Assembly: GCA_024364735.1 (NCBI GenBank)
Contig: JAGFNQ010000954.1
Span: 262,130-326,129, forward strand
Direction of reading: 5' to 3'
From: Boesenbergia rotunda
Lineage: Eukaryota; Streptophyta; Magnoliopsida; Zingiberales; Zingiberaceae
DNA: 64,000 nt
A program made the position numbers and the translations under genes. Each line of letters opens with the position of its first letter. The stretch's first letter is position 1. Shown here in pieces: positions 1 through 9,703 of this stretch. The notes under the pieces were generated by a model. It made no database searches, had not been told where the DNA came from, and was given only the letters and a program-made list of their open reading frames with translations.

Positions 1-431
1 ATTCGGGCGTGGAGTTGAGCTGCTGTTTCGTTGTCGTTCATCTTGATCGTGTACAGCTTGTTCAGGAGGAGATCTCTCTTGCTGATCCGAGTGTCTGAAG
101 GTCCTTCGTGCAGCTCGATCAGTTTCCCCCACAGTTCCTTAGCACTGTTGAATGGACCCACCCGGTTCAGCTCCTCTTTTGTTAAGCCGCATTGGAGGGT
201 CTGGGTCGCCTTTGCATAAGCTTCAATCTTCCGTTTCAGAGCGGTGTCCCACTCTGTGTAGGTTTGAGGTACTCCTTCAGTATTTTTTGGAATTTCCAGT
301 TCGGACTGGATGATTATCCACATGTCCACCTGAGTTTTCAGGTGGACCTCCATTCTGCTCTTCCAGTAGGAGAAGTCCTCCCCACTTAAGAGAGGTGGTC
401 TTGCAGTGCTGAAGCCTTCTTGCATGGCCAT
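1..431 (-). CDS. Ty1/copia gag (UBN2-type) N-terminus, partial
   Basis: The minus strand is open from the ATG at 431 to the window edge, giving at least 143 codons without a stop. The protein begins MAMQEGFSTARPP and has the aromatic signature of plant copia Gag (YWKSRMEVHLK, then DMW), followed by LTKEELNRVGPFNSAKELW, which is typical of the UBN2/gag-polypeptide family. Gag forms the cytoplasmic particle that packages retrotransposon RNA. The frame lies just inside the 5' LTR at 661-2055, after a tRNA-iMet primer site, so the element runs leftward out of the window. It is clearly related to the broken gag at 42026-43330 but has no stop in the visible part. The start was chosen as the first ATG of the conserved motif; a second in-frame ATG follows two codons later. 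Confidence 0.85.
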   Translation of the reverse strand, partial: MAMQEGFSTARPPLLSGEDFSYWKSRMEVHLKTQVDMWIIIQSELEIPKNTEGVPQTYTEWDTALKRKIEAYAKATQTLQCGLTKEELNRVGPFNSAKELWGKLIELHEGPSDTRISKRDLLLNKLYTIKMNDNETAAQLHAR

Positions 432-660
432 TTTATCTGAAATGTAAACTTAAACGGAAAAAGGAATATCCCAAGACTGGTCTTGGATTAGTAGTGCGGG
501 ATAAAGAGAAAAAAATATTTGTCGAGGGGTGTTACACTAACCTCGATTAACGGGAAGAAATTCCAACGAAAAAAATATTAAAAAGAAATTTCGTAAAAAT
601 CTAAAAAATTCTCAAATTGGTGGTTGCACCAAATTTGACCTTCCCCGCTCTGATACCACT
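432..660 (-). promoter_or_regulatory. Retrotransposon leader with tRNA-iMet primer binding site
   Basis: This is the untranslated leader between the gag ATG and the LTR of the minus-strand element. The minus strand reads TGGTATCAGAGC at 658-647, the standard plant copia primer site complementary to initiator tRNA-Met, two bases after the LTR end. The rest is AT-rich and shows no open frame. Confidence 0.85.
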
Positions 661-2055
661 TGTTGGATCGAGAGAAACGATAGAGGGGGGGTGAATATCG
701 TAAAACGTTCGGATTAAGAAATAGAGAATGCACAGCGGAAATTAACACAAACACACGCAAACACCAAGTTTTTTACTTGGTTCGGAGTCGCGGTCGGCTC
801 CTACTCCAAGGCCCACGGTCGTTGACCGTTTTCTGTGGGCAATTCTATATGCGCAAAAAGTTTACAGGTATAGATTACAAGATTAGTACAGTAAACTAAA
901 AGAAAGCCGCTCTTAATTACCGACATCCGGAGTAGATCGTATTTTTGAAGCCGAGGGATGTCGTCGGCGCTTGTATCTCGAGTCGGGAGGTTTCTGGAGC
1001 AGAGCGTGAGCGTAGAAGAGCGTGAATGCGGTGGAAGAATTGATTGCTTGAAGCCTTGAAGTCGAGGGCCTTTTTATAGCCCCTGGGGGCGCCCCCCACG
1101 TGTCAGATGATCCGAGTTCCTCTCGGTCAGCTCTGATCCCTTCAATCTCGGGATCAGGATTTGACGGGGGCGCCCGGGACACTGGGGGCGCCCGGGTTGA
1201 CTGGGTCATCTCTTATCCGTTTGACTTCGCTGGCTTCTGCTTCGTTAGCTTAAGCTGGGGCGCCCGGGACGCTGGGGGCGCCCGGGAGCATGGGGGGCGC
1301 CCGAGAGCACGGGGGCGCCCCGCCCATAAGCTGCCGAATTACTTCTTTCGCTTCATCTATTTTATATTCACCTTGGGGGCGCCCGGGACACTCCGGGCGC
1401 CCGGGACACTCAGCTGCTTCCTCACTCCTTTGAGGCTCTCTGAGCTGCAGACACTCGTTCCTTCGGTCCTGCATCTAGGGTTAGTCCAAAACAACATAAA
1501 GCAATAATATGTTAGTTTTATACAGCCTTAGCTGTCTTGGTTCTGACTTTGGGTCTCCCAAATGGAACCCTAGGTCGAACCGACGCCTACTGTTCCTTCG
1601 ACGGGGAACGCGTCCTCACCTACTCCTCTCGGGAGAATTTACCTGATGCCAACCGGCTCCTCCGGTTGGACTTTTGCCCAGCAGTCCTTCGCTAGGTGCC
1701 TAGCTGTCCTTCGCTAGGTGCCTAGCTGTCCTTCGCCAGGTCTTCAGTACCAAGTCATCCTTCGCCTGGTGCCTAGCAGTCCTTCGCTAGGTCTTTGTAT
1801 CCTGGCATTCCTTCGCCAGGTACCTAGCAGTCCTTCGCTAGGGCTTTGTATCATGGCTCTCCTTCGCCAGGTGACTAGCAGTCCTTCGCTAGGGCTTTGA
1901 ATCCTGGCACTCCTTCGCCAAGTGCCTAGCAGTCCTTCGCTAGGACTTTTCCTGCACACTTGAGTAACATATTACATAAACATTATACCTTAACTTTTGA
2001 ACCCTTTTGCCATTATCAAAACACAGGTTCGACTTGGGTGCTTTCTGCACCAACA
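661..2055 (-). mobile_element. 5' LTR of a minus-strand copia element (family B)
   Basis: The LTR begins TGTTGGATCG and ends CACCAACA on the plus strand, giving the expected TG...CA ends, and abuts the primer site at 647-658. It is 1,395 bp long and about as long as the solo LTR at 46731-48403 once that copy's 438-bp duplication is discounted; both share the ends, the R/U5 block and the repeat layout. On the minus strand it has a TATA-like box (CTATAAAAA, 1079-1071), a GC-rich array of GGGCGCCCGGG palindromes at about 1085-1410, and an array of short hairpins with CTAGC/GCTAG or CTGGC/GCCAG arms at about 1690-1955. Several ATG frames cross it, but they follow the repeats and are not genes. 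The partner LTR lies outside the window. CTCTT (2056-2060) is the expected target duplication. Confidence 0.85.
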
Positions 2056-2835
2056 CTCTTCAAGATAATCACCAACTGTATCCTGCCAATCACTTCAAAA
2101 CCCTTGACCGAGATCCGACCCTACCACTGCTTGATGCTCTATGGCATGCACTGCCGTCTTGACTTTGACATTATTGAGAGCATCTTTCAGTCGATCATTT
2201 TCTATCATGAGCCCAGTCGTCGCACTGTCTATATGCCCTTTGGTCACATCATCACCGACTGGCTTATGTCAGTGGGAGTTGATGTAACCAAGGGTCGGAC
2301 AGTGCCCATGGTCAGACAGGATTGCCGATTGGGCAAACGCGCGTTTGCCAAATCTGGTATTGTTGTTGGGTCGGACGATCAGACTCTTGTATGGAAGGAT
2401 GGGCGGGGTTTAGGCGAGCTTCCTAGGGGTGCGCATGTTCAGATACCAGCAGCCTCAACTACTCATCAGGAGGCTCCCGCTGCTGCTAATGACTATGACG
2501 ATGAGCCAGAGCCGGACCTACGCTGGCAGATTTCTGAGCTGGATCGGACGATCCAGCATGATCTTCACTTGAGAGAGCTCTATCGCGAGGAGGTCCGCTC
2601 GGGTTTTCGCTCCTTCGATCGCAGACTGACCGCGGTGGAGTCTGATGCCTCCGGGGTCCGTACGCTACAGCAGACTTGGTATGATGAGTGGCGACGCCAC
2701 ACATTTCCGAGAGATGCGCCCTCCGGCAATGCTGCACCTGGGTCTTTTGCACCTGATGATGTCACGATGGATGACCCTATGCATGATGACCCCCCCCCCC
2801 CGCCGATGGTTGATATACTCTGCATCTGCTTGTGA
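2056..2835 (+). pseudogene. Plant-transposon-protein-like ORF of a SIRE-like element, 5' truncated
   Basis: This plus-strand frame is open into the LTR at its left but only makes sense from 2056. It has a run typical of the 'putative plant transposon protein' domain seen in extra ORFs of SIRE, Athila and similar plant retroelements (LTEIRPYHCLMLYGMHCRLDF at its start is LMLYGMHC-like; HEPSRRTVYMPFGHIITDWL follows). Next come a helical charged stretch around 2510-2640 and an acidic Pro-rich end with a proline run from the C tract at 2791-2801. It ends at the TGA at 2833. The 5' part was cut off by insertion of the minus-strand element ending at 2055. The function is unknown in the family; an env-like role has been suggested for similar ORFs but nothing here shows it. 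Confidence 0.55.
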
Positions 2836-3395
2836 TTTGCCTATATGACTGTTTAGATTGTATGACTTTCAGGCTGTATGCCTCCTGACTTGACTTTTAT
2901 GGCCTTGTGCCGCATTTGCCTTGACTTTGATGCATTGATATGCATCTACTTAGTTGTCTGGTTTTGATGTATGATGCACTTGACTTTTCGGGCTATGTTT
3001 TATGCCTTACTTCTATGACTAGATTTTGCTTATGCTTCATTCATCTGATATTATGCGTTGCTATGATTATGCTTATGATGCAATGTCCATATGATACATA
3101 TGCTTGCTTTGCCATGACTTACACTTATCATATGTTTTCATATCCCTTCAAAATTCAATCAAATCTTTTATTGTTTTGGGATACCCCTAGGGTTGAGGGG
3201 GAGTATGTTTAAACTTAACAGCCCTTCTAGACCCTTTTCGATGTTCGACAAAGGGGGAGAGTGTGGTTGGTTAAGTTTGGGATGATAATGTTGTAGGTGA
3301 GGATCCTGATTCTCCTATGATTCTAAAATTTGAGAAAATTAATTTCGAATCCCTAAACTTAAAATCGGTTTGTCAAACAACAAAAAGGGGGAGAT
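2836..3395 (+). mobile_element. SIRE-like element, 3' non-coding region and polypurine tract
   Basis: There is no credible gene here. The stretch is rich in TATG/CTTATG words, then becomes purine-rich with repeated short 'aagggggag' runs, and ends in the polypurine tract AAAAAGGGGGAGAT directly before the LTR at 3396. The same polypurine tract and flank occur in reverse at 40861-40910, which ties this element to the gag-only element at 35934-45335. Confidence 0.75.
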
Positions 3396-5362
3396 TGTTG
3401 ATGCAGTCTGACCCTGATTGTTGTTTTGGTGTTGACACCGATTTTAGTTTAGGTTGATGGTTATGATTATGATTAAGTCCTGATCGGGGATTAGGCACGG
3501 AGTGTGGAAAAGTCCTAACCTGGAGGGTTAGGTATGAAAAATCCTAGCTTGGAGGGCTAGGTGTAGAAAAGTCCTAACTTGGAGGGTTGGGTGAAAAGTC
3601 CTAGCTTGGAGGGCTAGGTGAAAAGTCCTAACTTGGAGGGTTAGGTGAAAAGTCCCAACTTGGAGAGTTAGGTGAAAAGTCCTAGCTTCGAGGGCTAGGT
3701 TGATGAAATCCCGGCTTGGAGGGCCAGGTCCTAGCTTGGAGGGCTAGGTTGGATGAAATCCTAGCTTGGAGGGTCAGGTCCTAGCTTGGAGGGCTAGGTT
3801 GGAGCCCCTGGATCAGTCTGATGACCTATCAGGGAAGTTGGCACGGTGCTCCTTCGTGGATCGGTCTGGTGACCGATCCAGCGATGACTGATATCGCTGG
3901 ATCGGTCTGGTGACCAATCAGGGAGTATGCATTTCACTCACTGCACAGCTCCTGATCGGTTTGGTGACCGATCAGGGAGCCCACAAGTGGGTTGAGTTCC
4001 CCTGCTGCTCTGCTCCTGATCGGTCCGGTGACCGATCAGGGAGCATCCAGTAGGTTTTTGGGAACCTCATTGATCTGCTCCTGATCGATCTGGTGACCGA
4101 TCAGGGAGAAATCGTGACCGATCAGACTGAACGATCAACTGTCGTGAGATTTCTCACCCTGACCGATCAGGTTGGAGCCTGATCGGTCTGGTGACCGATC
4201 AGCCAGTGGATTCCGGGCGGGATTGTGGCAAGCTGATTTCCGGATCGGTTTGGTGACCGATCTAGTGACCGGTCAGGGTGACCGATCATACGAGCTTGCG
4301 ATCCCAAGTTTCTCACTGTGGACCGATCAGGTTGGAGCCTGATCGGTCCGGTGACCGATCACTTTAATTCAAACGCGCTGTCAGACGCTCTGATCGCGCC
4401 TGCTTTCACTGATACGCTACTGATGTCACCTTGATCTTCTCTGCTATGACTGATATAAGCTTGATTTCATTTGCTAAACCTCTGATTGAATGTGCAGGTG
4501 ACAGGGATGGATTCAAACACTCAAGGAGAGTCAATGGAGGCCTTTCCTTGGAGCAGGTTTGTCCATTTGTCATCTCAGGTTGCAACGAACGCTGGCTGCT
4601 GACTGAAGCTAGTCTGAGGGAAGCTCAGGGAGTCCAGGAGAGCTCAGTGGTAGGCTGGGTGTTGCAGGTGAGCAGCTGGAGGCTACAGTGAGATGGCGAT
4701 GACTTGGTGATCAGAGAGCTAGGACTTAAGGCTTGGTGGCGAACAAGTCTCAGTAACAAAGTTCTCCACGTTGTGTTTGTGCTTATGCTCGTGCAATCTG
4801 TTCCATCATCTTGAGCAAGCAACTGCAATCTTTGAAGCAATCATCTGTTACTTGAGCATTGGGAAGAAGAGTCAGAAGGCTTGGCGAGTCCATCAGCGAG
4901 AAGACACGAAGAAGGGGATTCTTGCATGAGATCTGCGCTGAGTGGAGCTCGGGAGAAGTTTGTCTGAGTTCTTGCTGTCCTAAGTGCTAAGTAAGATCTT
5001 TCTTGTGTTTCATTGTGCTTAAAACTCTATCTTTGTTGAAACGCTGTGGAGAGGTTACTCCACCGAGAAGGACGTTGCTTACTATCCGAATTTTTCCGGG
5101 GCTTGATCTGTCGACGATCAAGGGATCGCCCACCTTACGGGCACGCCAAGGAGTAGGGGCAAGTTATCCCCGAACCTTGTAAATCCTCTTGTTAGCGTTC
5201 TTGTTCTTGTGATTAACTTAAGGTTTAGTTTACTGCATACTCTGTTTTATTGCTTCCGCTGTGCTACTAAACCTTTGAGTCGCAGAAATTTCAAAAGCGC
5301 TAAAACTTCAAGTGTCTGGCTACATTCACCCCCCCCCCTCTCTAGTCATCCAAGGTCCAACA
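3396..5362 (+). mobile_element. 3' LTR of a SIRE/Maximus-like copia element (family A)
   Basis: The LTR is 1,967 bp, begins TGTTGATGCAG after a polypurine tract and ends GGTCCAACA. Near its 5' end (about 3480-3800) is an array of units such as CCTAGCTTGGAGGGCTAGG whose arms pair and vary together. Next (about 3805-4365) comes an array of at least eight palindromes of the form GATCGGTCTGGTGACCGATC. The 3' third holds the conserved block with GGGGCTTGATCTG and GGGGCAAGTTATCCCC. Full-length relatives are the solo LTR at 33367-35612 and the LTRs of the element at 35934-45335. ACTTT (5363-5367) would be the target duplication; the partner end is off the window. Confidence 0.9.
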
Positions 5363-6818
5363 ACTTTTTGGCAATGTAACATGGAGTTTAGTTTCACGCA
5401 TTTTCTCTATGAATGTTGTGGGCTCTATATGGATATTTCGCTTAAGCATCAAGCTGATGGTTTTCTTGAACGGTATAAAGCTCGACTTGTAGCCAAAGAA
5501 TTTAATTAAGAATCAGGTATTGACTTCAATGACACCTTTAGCCCAGTCATTAAAATTATATCTGCCTGACTATTGTTATCGGTAATTATTAGTTCTAATT
5601 GGCATGTACGATGATTAGACGTTTCTAATGCATTCCTTCATGACAATCTTGAGGAATCAATATTTATAGAGCAACCACCTAGATTTTTCCATCCACAATT
5701 TTTAACTCATGTTTGTCAGCTAAAGAAATCCATTTATGGTCTTCGGCAAGCTCCTCGTGCATGGTTCCATAGATTATCAGACTGGTTGCAAACTCAAGGA
5801 TTTTCAGGATCAAAGACCGACTCTTCTCTATTCTATAAATATAATGACGGATCTATGATATTTTTTCTCATTTACGTAGATGTCATTTTAATAACCAACA
5901 ATGATCAAAAGGGCATTACAACTCTTTTAAGTCATCTCAATCAAAAATTTCCTATTCGAGATATGGGTAATGCTCATTTTTTCCCTTGGTATTAAACTTA
6001 TTCCACATGAAGAAAGTTGACTCCTCTCTTAAAGTAAATATATTACTAAGCTTATTTAAAGTGCTAAAAAAGATGGAGCATGTCCGGTCTCTACACCAAT
6101 TATTATTATTAATTTCTCTACACCTTCTCCTGTTATGTCTGATCCCTAGATTTATCGGAGCATTCTTGGAGCTTTATAATATGTCACTATCACACGACCT
6201 GATATTAATTTTGCAGTAAATCGTACTTGTCAGTTCATGCATTCTCCTACTGAACAATTCTGGGAAGATGTGAAAAGAATACTTCCTTATCTCAAAGGTA
6301 CTATTTTACGTGGTCTTCTTTTATATCGACAATCATCTCGAGATTTACATGCATATAGTGATGCGGATTGGGCAAGCTCTCCTGAAGACAGACGCTCTAC
6401 TAGTAGATATGTAATATTTCTTGGACGAAATATTATCTCATGAAATTTTAAAAATCAACCTACAGTATCTCGCTCAAACACTGAGACTGAATATAAAGCT
6501 ATAGCAAATGTAACATTTGAAAGTATTTGACTTCAATCGCTTTTCTCTGAATTTTATTTTGCATAAAATATTGCACCAAAAATTTGGTGTGATTATATTG
6601 GAGCCACATATCTCATAGCAAATCCAATTTTTCATGCTCGTATAAAACATGTGGAAATTGATTTTCATTTTGTTCGAGAGCGTGTGCCGACTCAACAATT
6701 ATCTGTCTCTTATATTTCTATAGAGGATCAAATTACTGATATCTTTACTAAGTCATTATCTAGACAGCGTTTCAACATGCTAACAAACAAACTCAACGTC
6801 CGAGATCTCCCTTGAATT
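5363..6818 (+). pseudogene. Ty1/copia pol remnant (RT and RNase H), Ale/Hopscotch-like
   Basis: Pieces of one copia reverse transcriptase/RNase H can be followed in all three plus frames: RYKARLVAKEFN (5470-5507), SKTDSSLFYKY then LIYVDVILI (5808-5900, a changed YVDD box), a segment around 6237-6443 with HAYSDADWASSPEDRRSTS, and KHVEIDFHFVRERVPTQQL near 6648-6705, the usual RNase H end. Frameshifts and stops break it at many points, so it is dead. Its 5' part is missing because the SIRE-like element ends at 5362 inside it. The motifs resemble the Ale/Retrofit/Hopscotch lineage; that assignment is from memory of the family. Confidence 0.85.
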
Positions 6819-7091
6819 TGTCAAAGGGTAAAAGATAATAATTATTTAATAAGATTTTTGATCGAGTCAAATCAAATTTATATATATTAATCATTAGATT
6901 AGACATTTTCTTTATTAATCTGTTAATTGACATTTTCTTTATAAATCTATTAATTAACAATTTCTTTATTAATTTTTATTTGACTAAACATCCTACTATC
7001 TCTATAAATTGTATATCTCATGAATAAATTATTCAATTAAAAAAGTTATTTTGTTACCTCTCTTCTTCTCTTTATTTCTATTTTCTTAACA
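6819..7091 (+). mobile_element. Probable short 3' LTR of the decayed copia element
   Basis: Directly after the end of the pol remnant, a 273-bp AT-rich block begins TGTCAAAGGG and ends CTTAACA. It contains a TATA-like CTATAAATTG at about 7007 and an AATAAA-type signal at about 7024. Short LTRs of this size are usual in the Ale-type copia lineage. The 5' LTR is not in the window, so the boundaries rest on the TG/CA ends and position only. Confidence 0.5.
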
Positions 7092-7351
7092 CAAATCACC
7101 ATGACTTGGAGAGAAGAAGGTGGGGCCGCCAGAGCTATCGATGAGTTATTCTCGTCCTCGAAAGAACCTACAAAGATATCGGAGTGCCCCGGTCTTGCAC
7201 TCCAACACTTAAATCAGCCACCAGCAGTAAAAACATATGGAGAAGATAAACATCAAATAAGAGTAATGAAAATGCAAGTATTAATCAGTATTCTTAACCT
7301 CTCCTCTGGAATAAACATGTCTCTTCTTCAGCAAAATGAGTCCGCCCTTGG
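7092..7351. other. Unassigned stretch between LTR and MITE
   Basis: A plus-strand ATG frame starts at 7101 (MTWREEGGAARAIDEL) and runs into the MITE at 7360, where it ends at 7418. No family is recognised. It may be old single-copy sequence into which the copia element inserted, or chance. Confidence 0.25.
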
Positions 7352-7765
7352 CTTGCATGTAGGGGTGAGCAAATATTCAATTAAACCGAATAAATCGAAC
7401 AAAATAATCGAATTTTAAATTTCGGTTCGGTCTATTTTGTAATTCGGTTTTTTTTCTTAAAAAAATCGGTTAATTCGGTTCGGTTTCGGTTTTCAATTTT
7501 CCTATTCGATTAAACCGAATAGACCGAATTAATCAAATTTTTAACCCAAAATTAATTTTTTATTTAAAAAAATTGATTTTTATTTAAAACAAACTAAATT
7601 TTATTTTAAAAACTATTTTTTTTTGGATAATTCGGTTAAAAACCGAATTAACCGATAAAATATCGGTTCAGTTTGTTTGTTTTTTTTTTAATTCGGTCGG
7701 TTCGATTTGATGAAAAAAAATCGGTTCGGTTCGGTTTTAATCGAATGCTCACCCTTACTTGCATG
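7352..7765. mobile_element. hAT-type MITE with 8-bp target duplication
   Basis: A 398-bp element (7360-7757) has inverted ends TAGGGGTGAGCA and TGCTCACCCTTA and is filled with 'tcggttcggtt' and 'aaccgaa' words that pair with one another. It is flanked by the perfect 8-bp direct repeat CTTGCATG (7352-7359 and 7758-7765). An 8-bp duplication and short inverted ends fit a non-autonomous hAT element. It has no coding capacity. Confidence 0.88.
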
Positions 7766-8671
7766 AGCAAGACTTTTTATAGGAATACCTCAGTCAAAAT
7801 GTCATATTCGTGTCAAAGGTGTTAAGGGGGCATGTCATCCATGTGTGGTATTGTAGGAGATTTTGTAGGATCATGTTATGTCTATCAGGTTGCTCTACGT
7901 GTTTAAATAAGTTTGTGCTCTGACAGCCCATGTGTTCTGACAACTGACAAAAGGGGTCCATGTGTTCTCAAAATTTGGACCTGGAAGAAGCGTTGGATCA
8001 GAGTGGGGATGAATCGGAGTGTGACGATTGGACCGTGGCTAGAGATTAGTTGGTGGATCGACTGTCTGGTGTGTATGTTGGCGGCTTGACTGTCTACTGT
8101 ATTGGCAGCTCGATTGTTTGTTGCCACTAGGATACTCTTGCCACCAGGATACTGTATTGGCAGCTCGATTGTTTGTCTACTGTCTACTGTATTTTGGCGG
8201 CTTGACTGTCTCTTGCCACCAGGATACTCTTGCGATCTTCTACTCGATTTCTTCCAGAGTTCCAGTCGAATCTTCTGAGGCTCTGAGAAATGTGCCAATG
8301 CTGTTTAACAGATCCAGAGATTGTGAGAGTCAAACTCGTAGATATTTGTCAAATCTAAGAGTATTGACCTTGCTCGTTCTTATTCCTTTATTATTTTCGG
8401 GTGTCTCTCCCTCGCGAAGCATTAGTTTTGATGGATCGAGTCTTGCCCTGGTAGTTTCTGGGATAACTTCACATTGCTCCTTCGTTGCAAAATGCAAACC
8501 CAGGGAAATAGAACGTACGAGGTTTCCAGTTCAAAACTTGGATCGATCCAATATTTCAAGGACAGAAATTCTTGAATCCATTTATAAAACATATTCGCCA
8601 GTAGCAACCTCAAAATTTGACATCGGTCCGAACGTTGAGGATGGGAGAGAAAGTAGGGAGAGAAATTATAA

Positions 8672-8707
<36 letters not shown>

Positions 8708-9703
8708 AAGGAAACACTTAATTTGTTCTATTTTTATTTTTATTTTTTAAAAAGTTATATTTTTTATTTTCTAAAAAATAATTTAATTTAATTTTTTAAA
8801 TATATTTTTTATGAAAAATAAGTCTTGAGAATATAAATTAAATACGTTTTCATGAAAATTCTATTTTATGTAAATAATAATAATAATAAATAAATATACT
8901 AAATACAGTCTAAATTTTTTTCTTATCAAAAATAAATTAATTCTCTTATAGTTAATTACATATTTATATAGATTCTATATCTTAAGATTAAAAAAAATCT
9001 AATAAAAAAATCTTTCAGAAAAAAATACTCGATAAATATGAAATTAATAAAATAAAATACTGATTTAGACACACTAGAATATATAAATATCAAGAATATT
9101 ATATTTATCCTAAATACTATTTTTAATTATCAAAAATAATAATAAAATCTTCGATGGCTCAGATAAAGATTTTGAGGGTGAAATTTAGGTTTGAAAGTGG
9201 ATGATTATAAGTTTCCCAATAACATCATAGACTTTTAAATTTTATATGCGTGACAATAGATAGTATTTGATTCTAATTCTTTAGTTAAAAGATAATCATT
9301 CGAAATTCAAGAGGTCTTGTTACATTGATCCGGCGTAAAAAAATTGGAAAAAGGGATTGAATCAGGCTTAGACTCGTCGGTGCCCCATGAAACACGGTCG
9401 GAGGCCCGCTGCAAGCAAAGGAACCACCCTGCATCAATCGCGATGCGTCAAAAATCAGACGTACAAAGCTGAACAATAAGGAAGAGCCCACGGCAACTGA
9501 AACAGTGCGTCTCCTGCAGGATGGACACGAAGAAGCCGAAGCAGAGAAATTAACAGTAGCGGAGCAAGAGACGAAGTTCGATCATCGCTGCTGTACTCAG
9601 CCTCCATGGCGGCCAATGTTCCTCCGTCCCGCCGGAAGGAGCCACATGATCGCCGTCCTCTCCGATTTTGATCCAAACAAAAGGGTGGAATAATAGTTTA
9701 CTT
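7766..9703. other. Intergenic, AT-rich, with short local duplications
   Basis: No gene is recognised. At 8050-8240 a motif built from 'tgtctactgtattggcagc', 'ttgccaccaggatactc' and 'ggcggcttgactgtct' recurs in imperfect tandem. An AAT microsatellite lies at about 8671-8710. An open plus frame at 8118-8750 is formed by these repeats plus the microsatellite and matches no family I know. At 9285-9676 the minus strand has two short overlapping frames next to the fold-back element; one (start 9676) has a hydrophobic stretch, but no homology or splice-supported continuation was found. Confidence 0.5.

Noticed and set aside
1100..1507. 135-codon plus-strand frame and an overlapping minus-strand frame, Gly/Ala/Pro/Arg-rich
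   Set aside because: They follow the GGGCGCCC palindrome array of an LTR; open frames on both strands are a result of its GC-rich repeat.
1718..1959. Repetitive peptides on both strands
   Set aside because: They translate the hairpin array of the LTR at 661-2055.
2056..2835. Retroviral-type envelope gene
   Set aside because: No signal peptide, no transmembrane segment and no cleavage site are seen; a plant-transposon-protein-like domain fits better.
3805..4365. CRISPR-like array of regular palindromic repeats
   Set aside because: Plant nuclear DNA, spacing irregular, spacers partly repeated, and the block lies inside an LTR with known ends.
8118..8750. 210-codon plus-strand ORF as a host gene
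   Set aside because: It is made of local tandem repeats and an AAT microsatellite (the poly-Ile tail) and matches no family.
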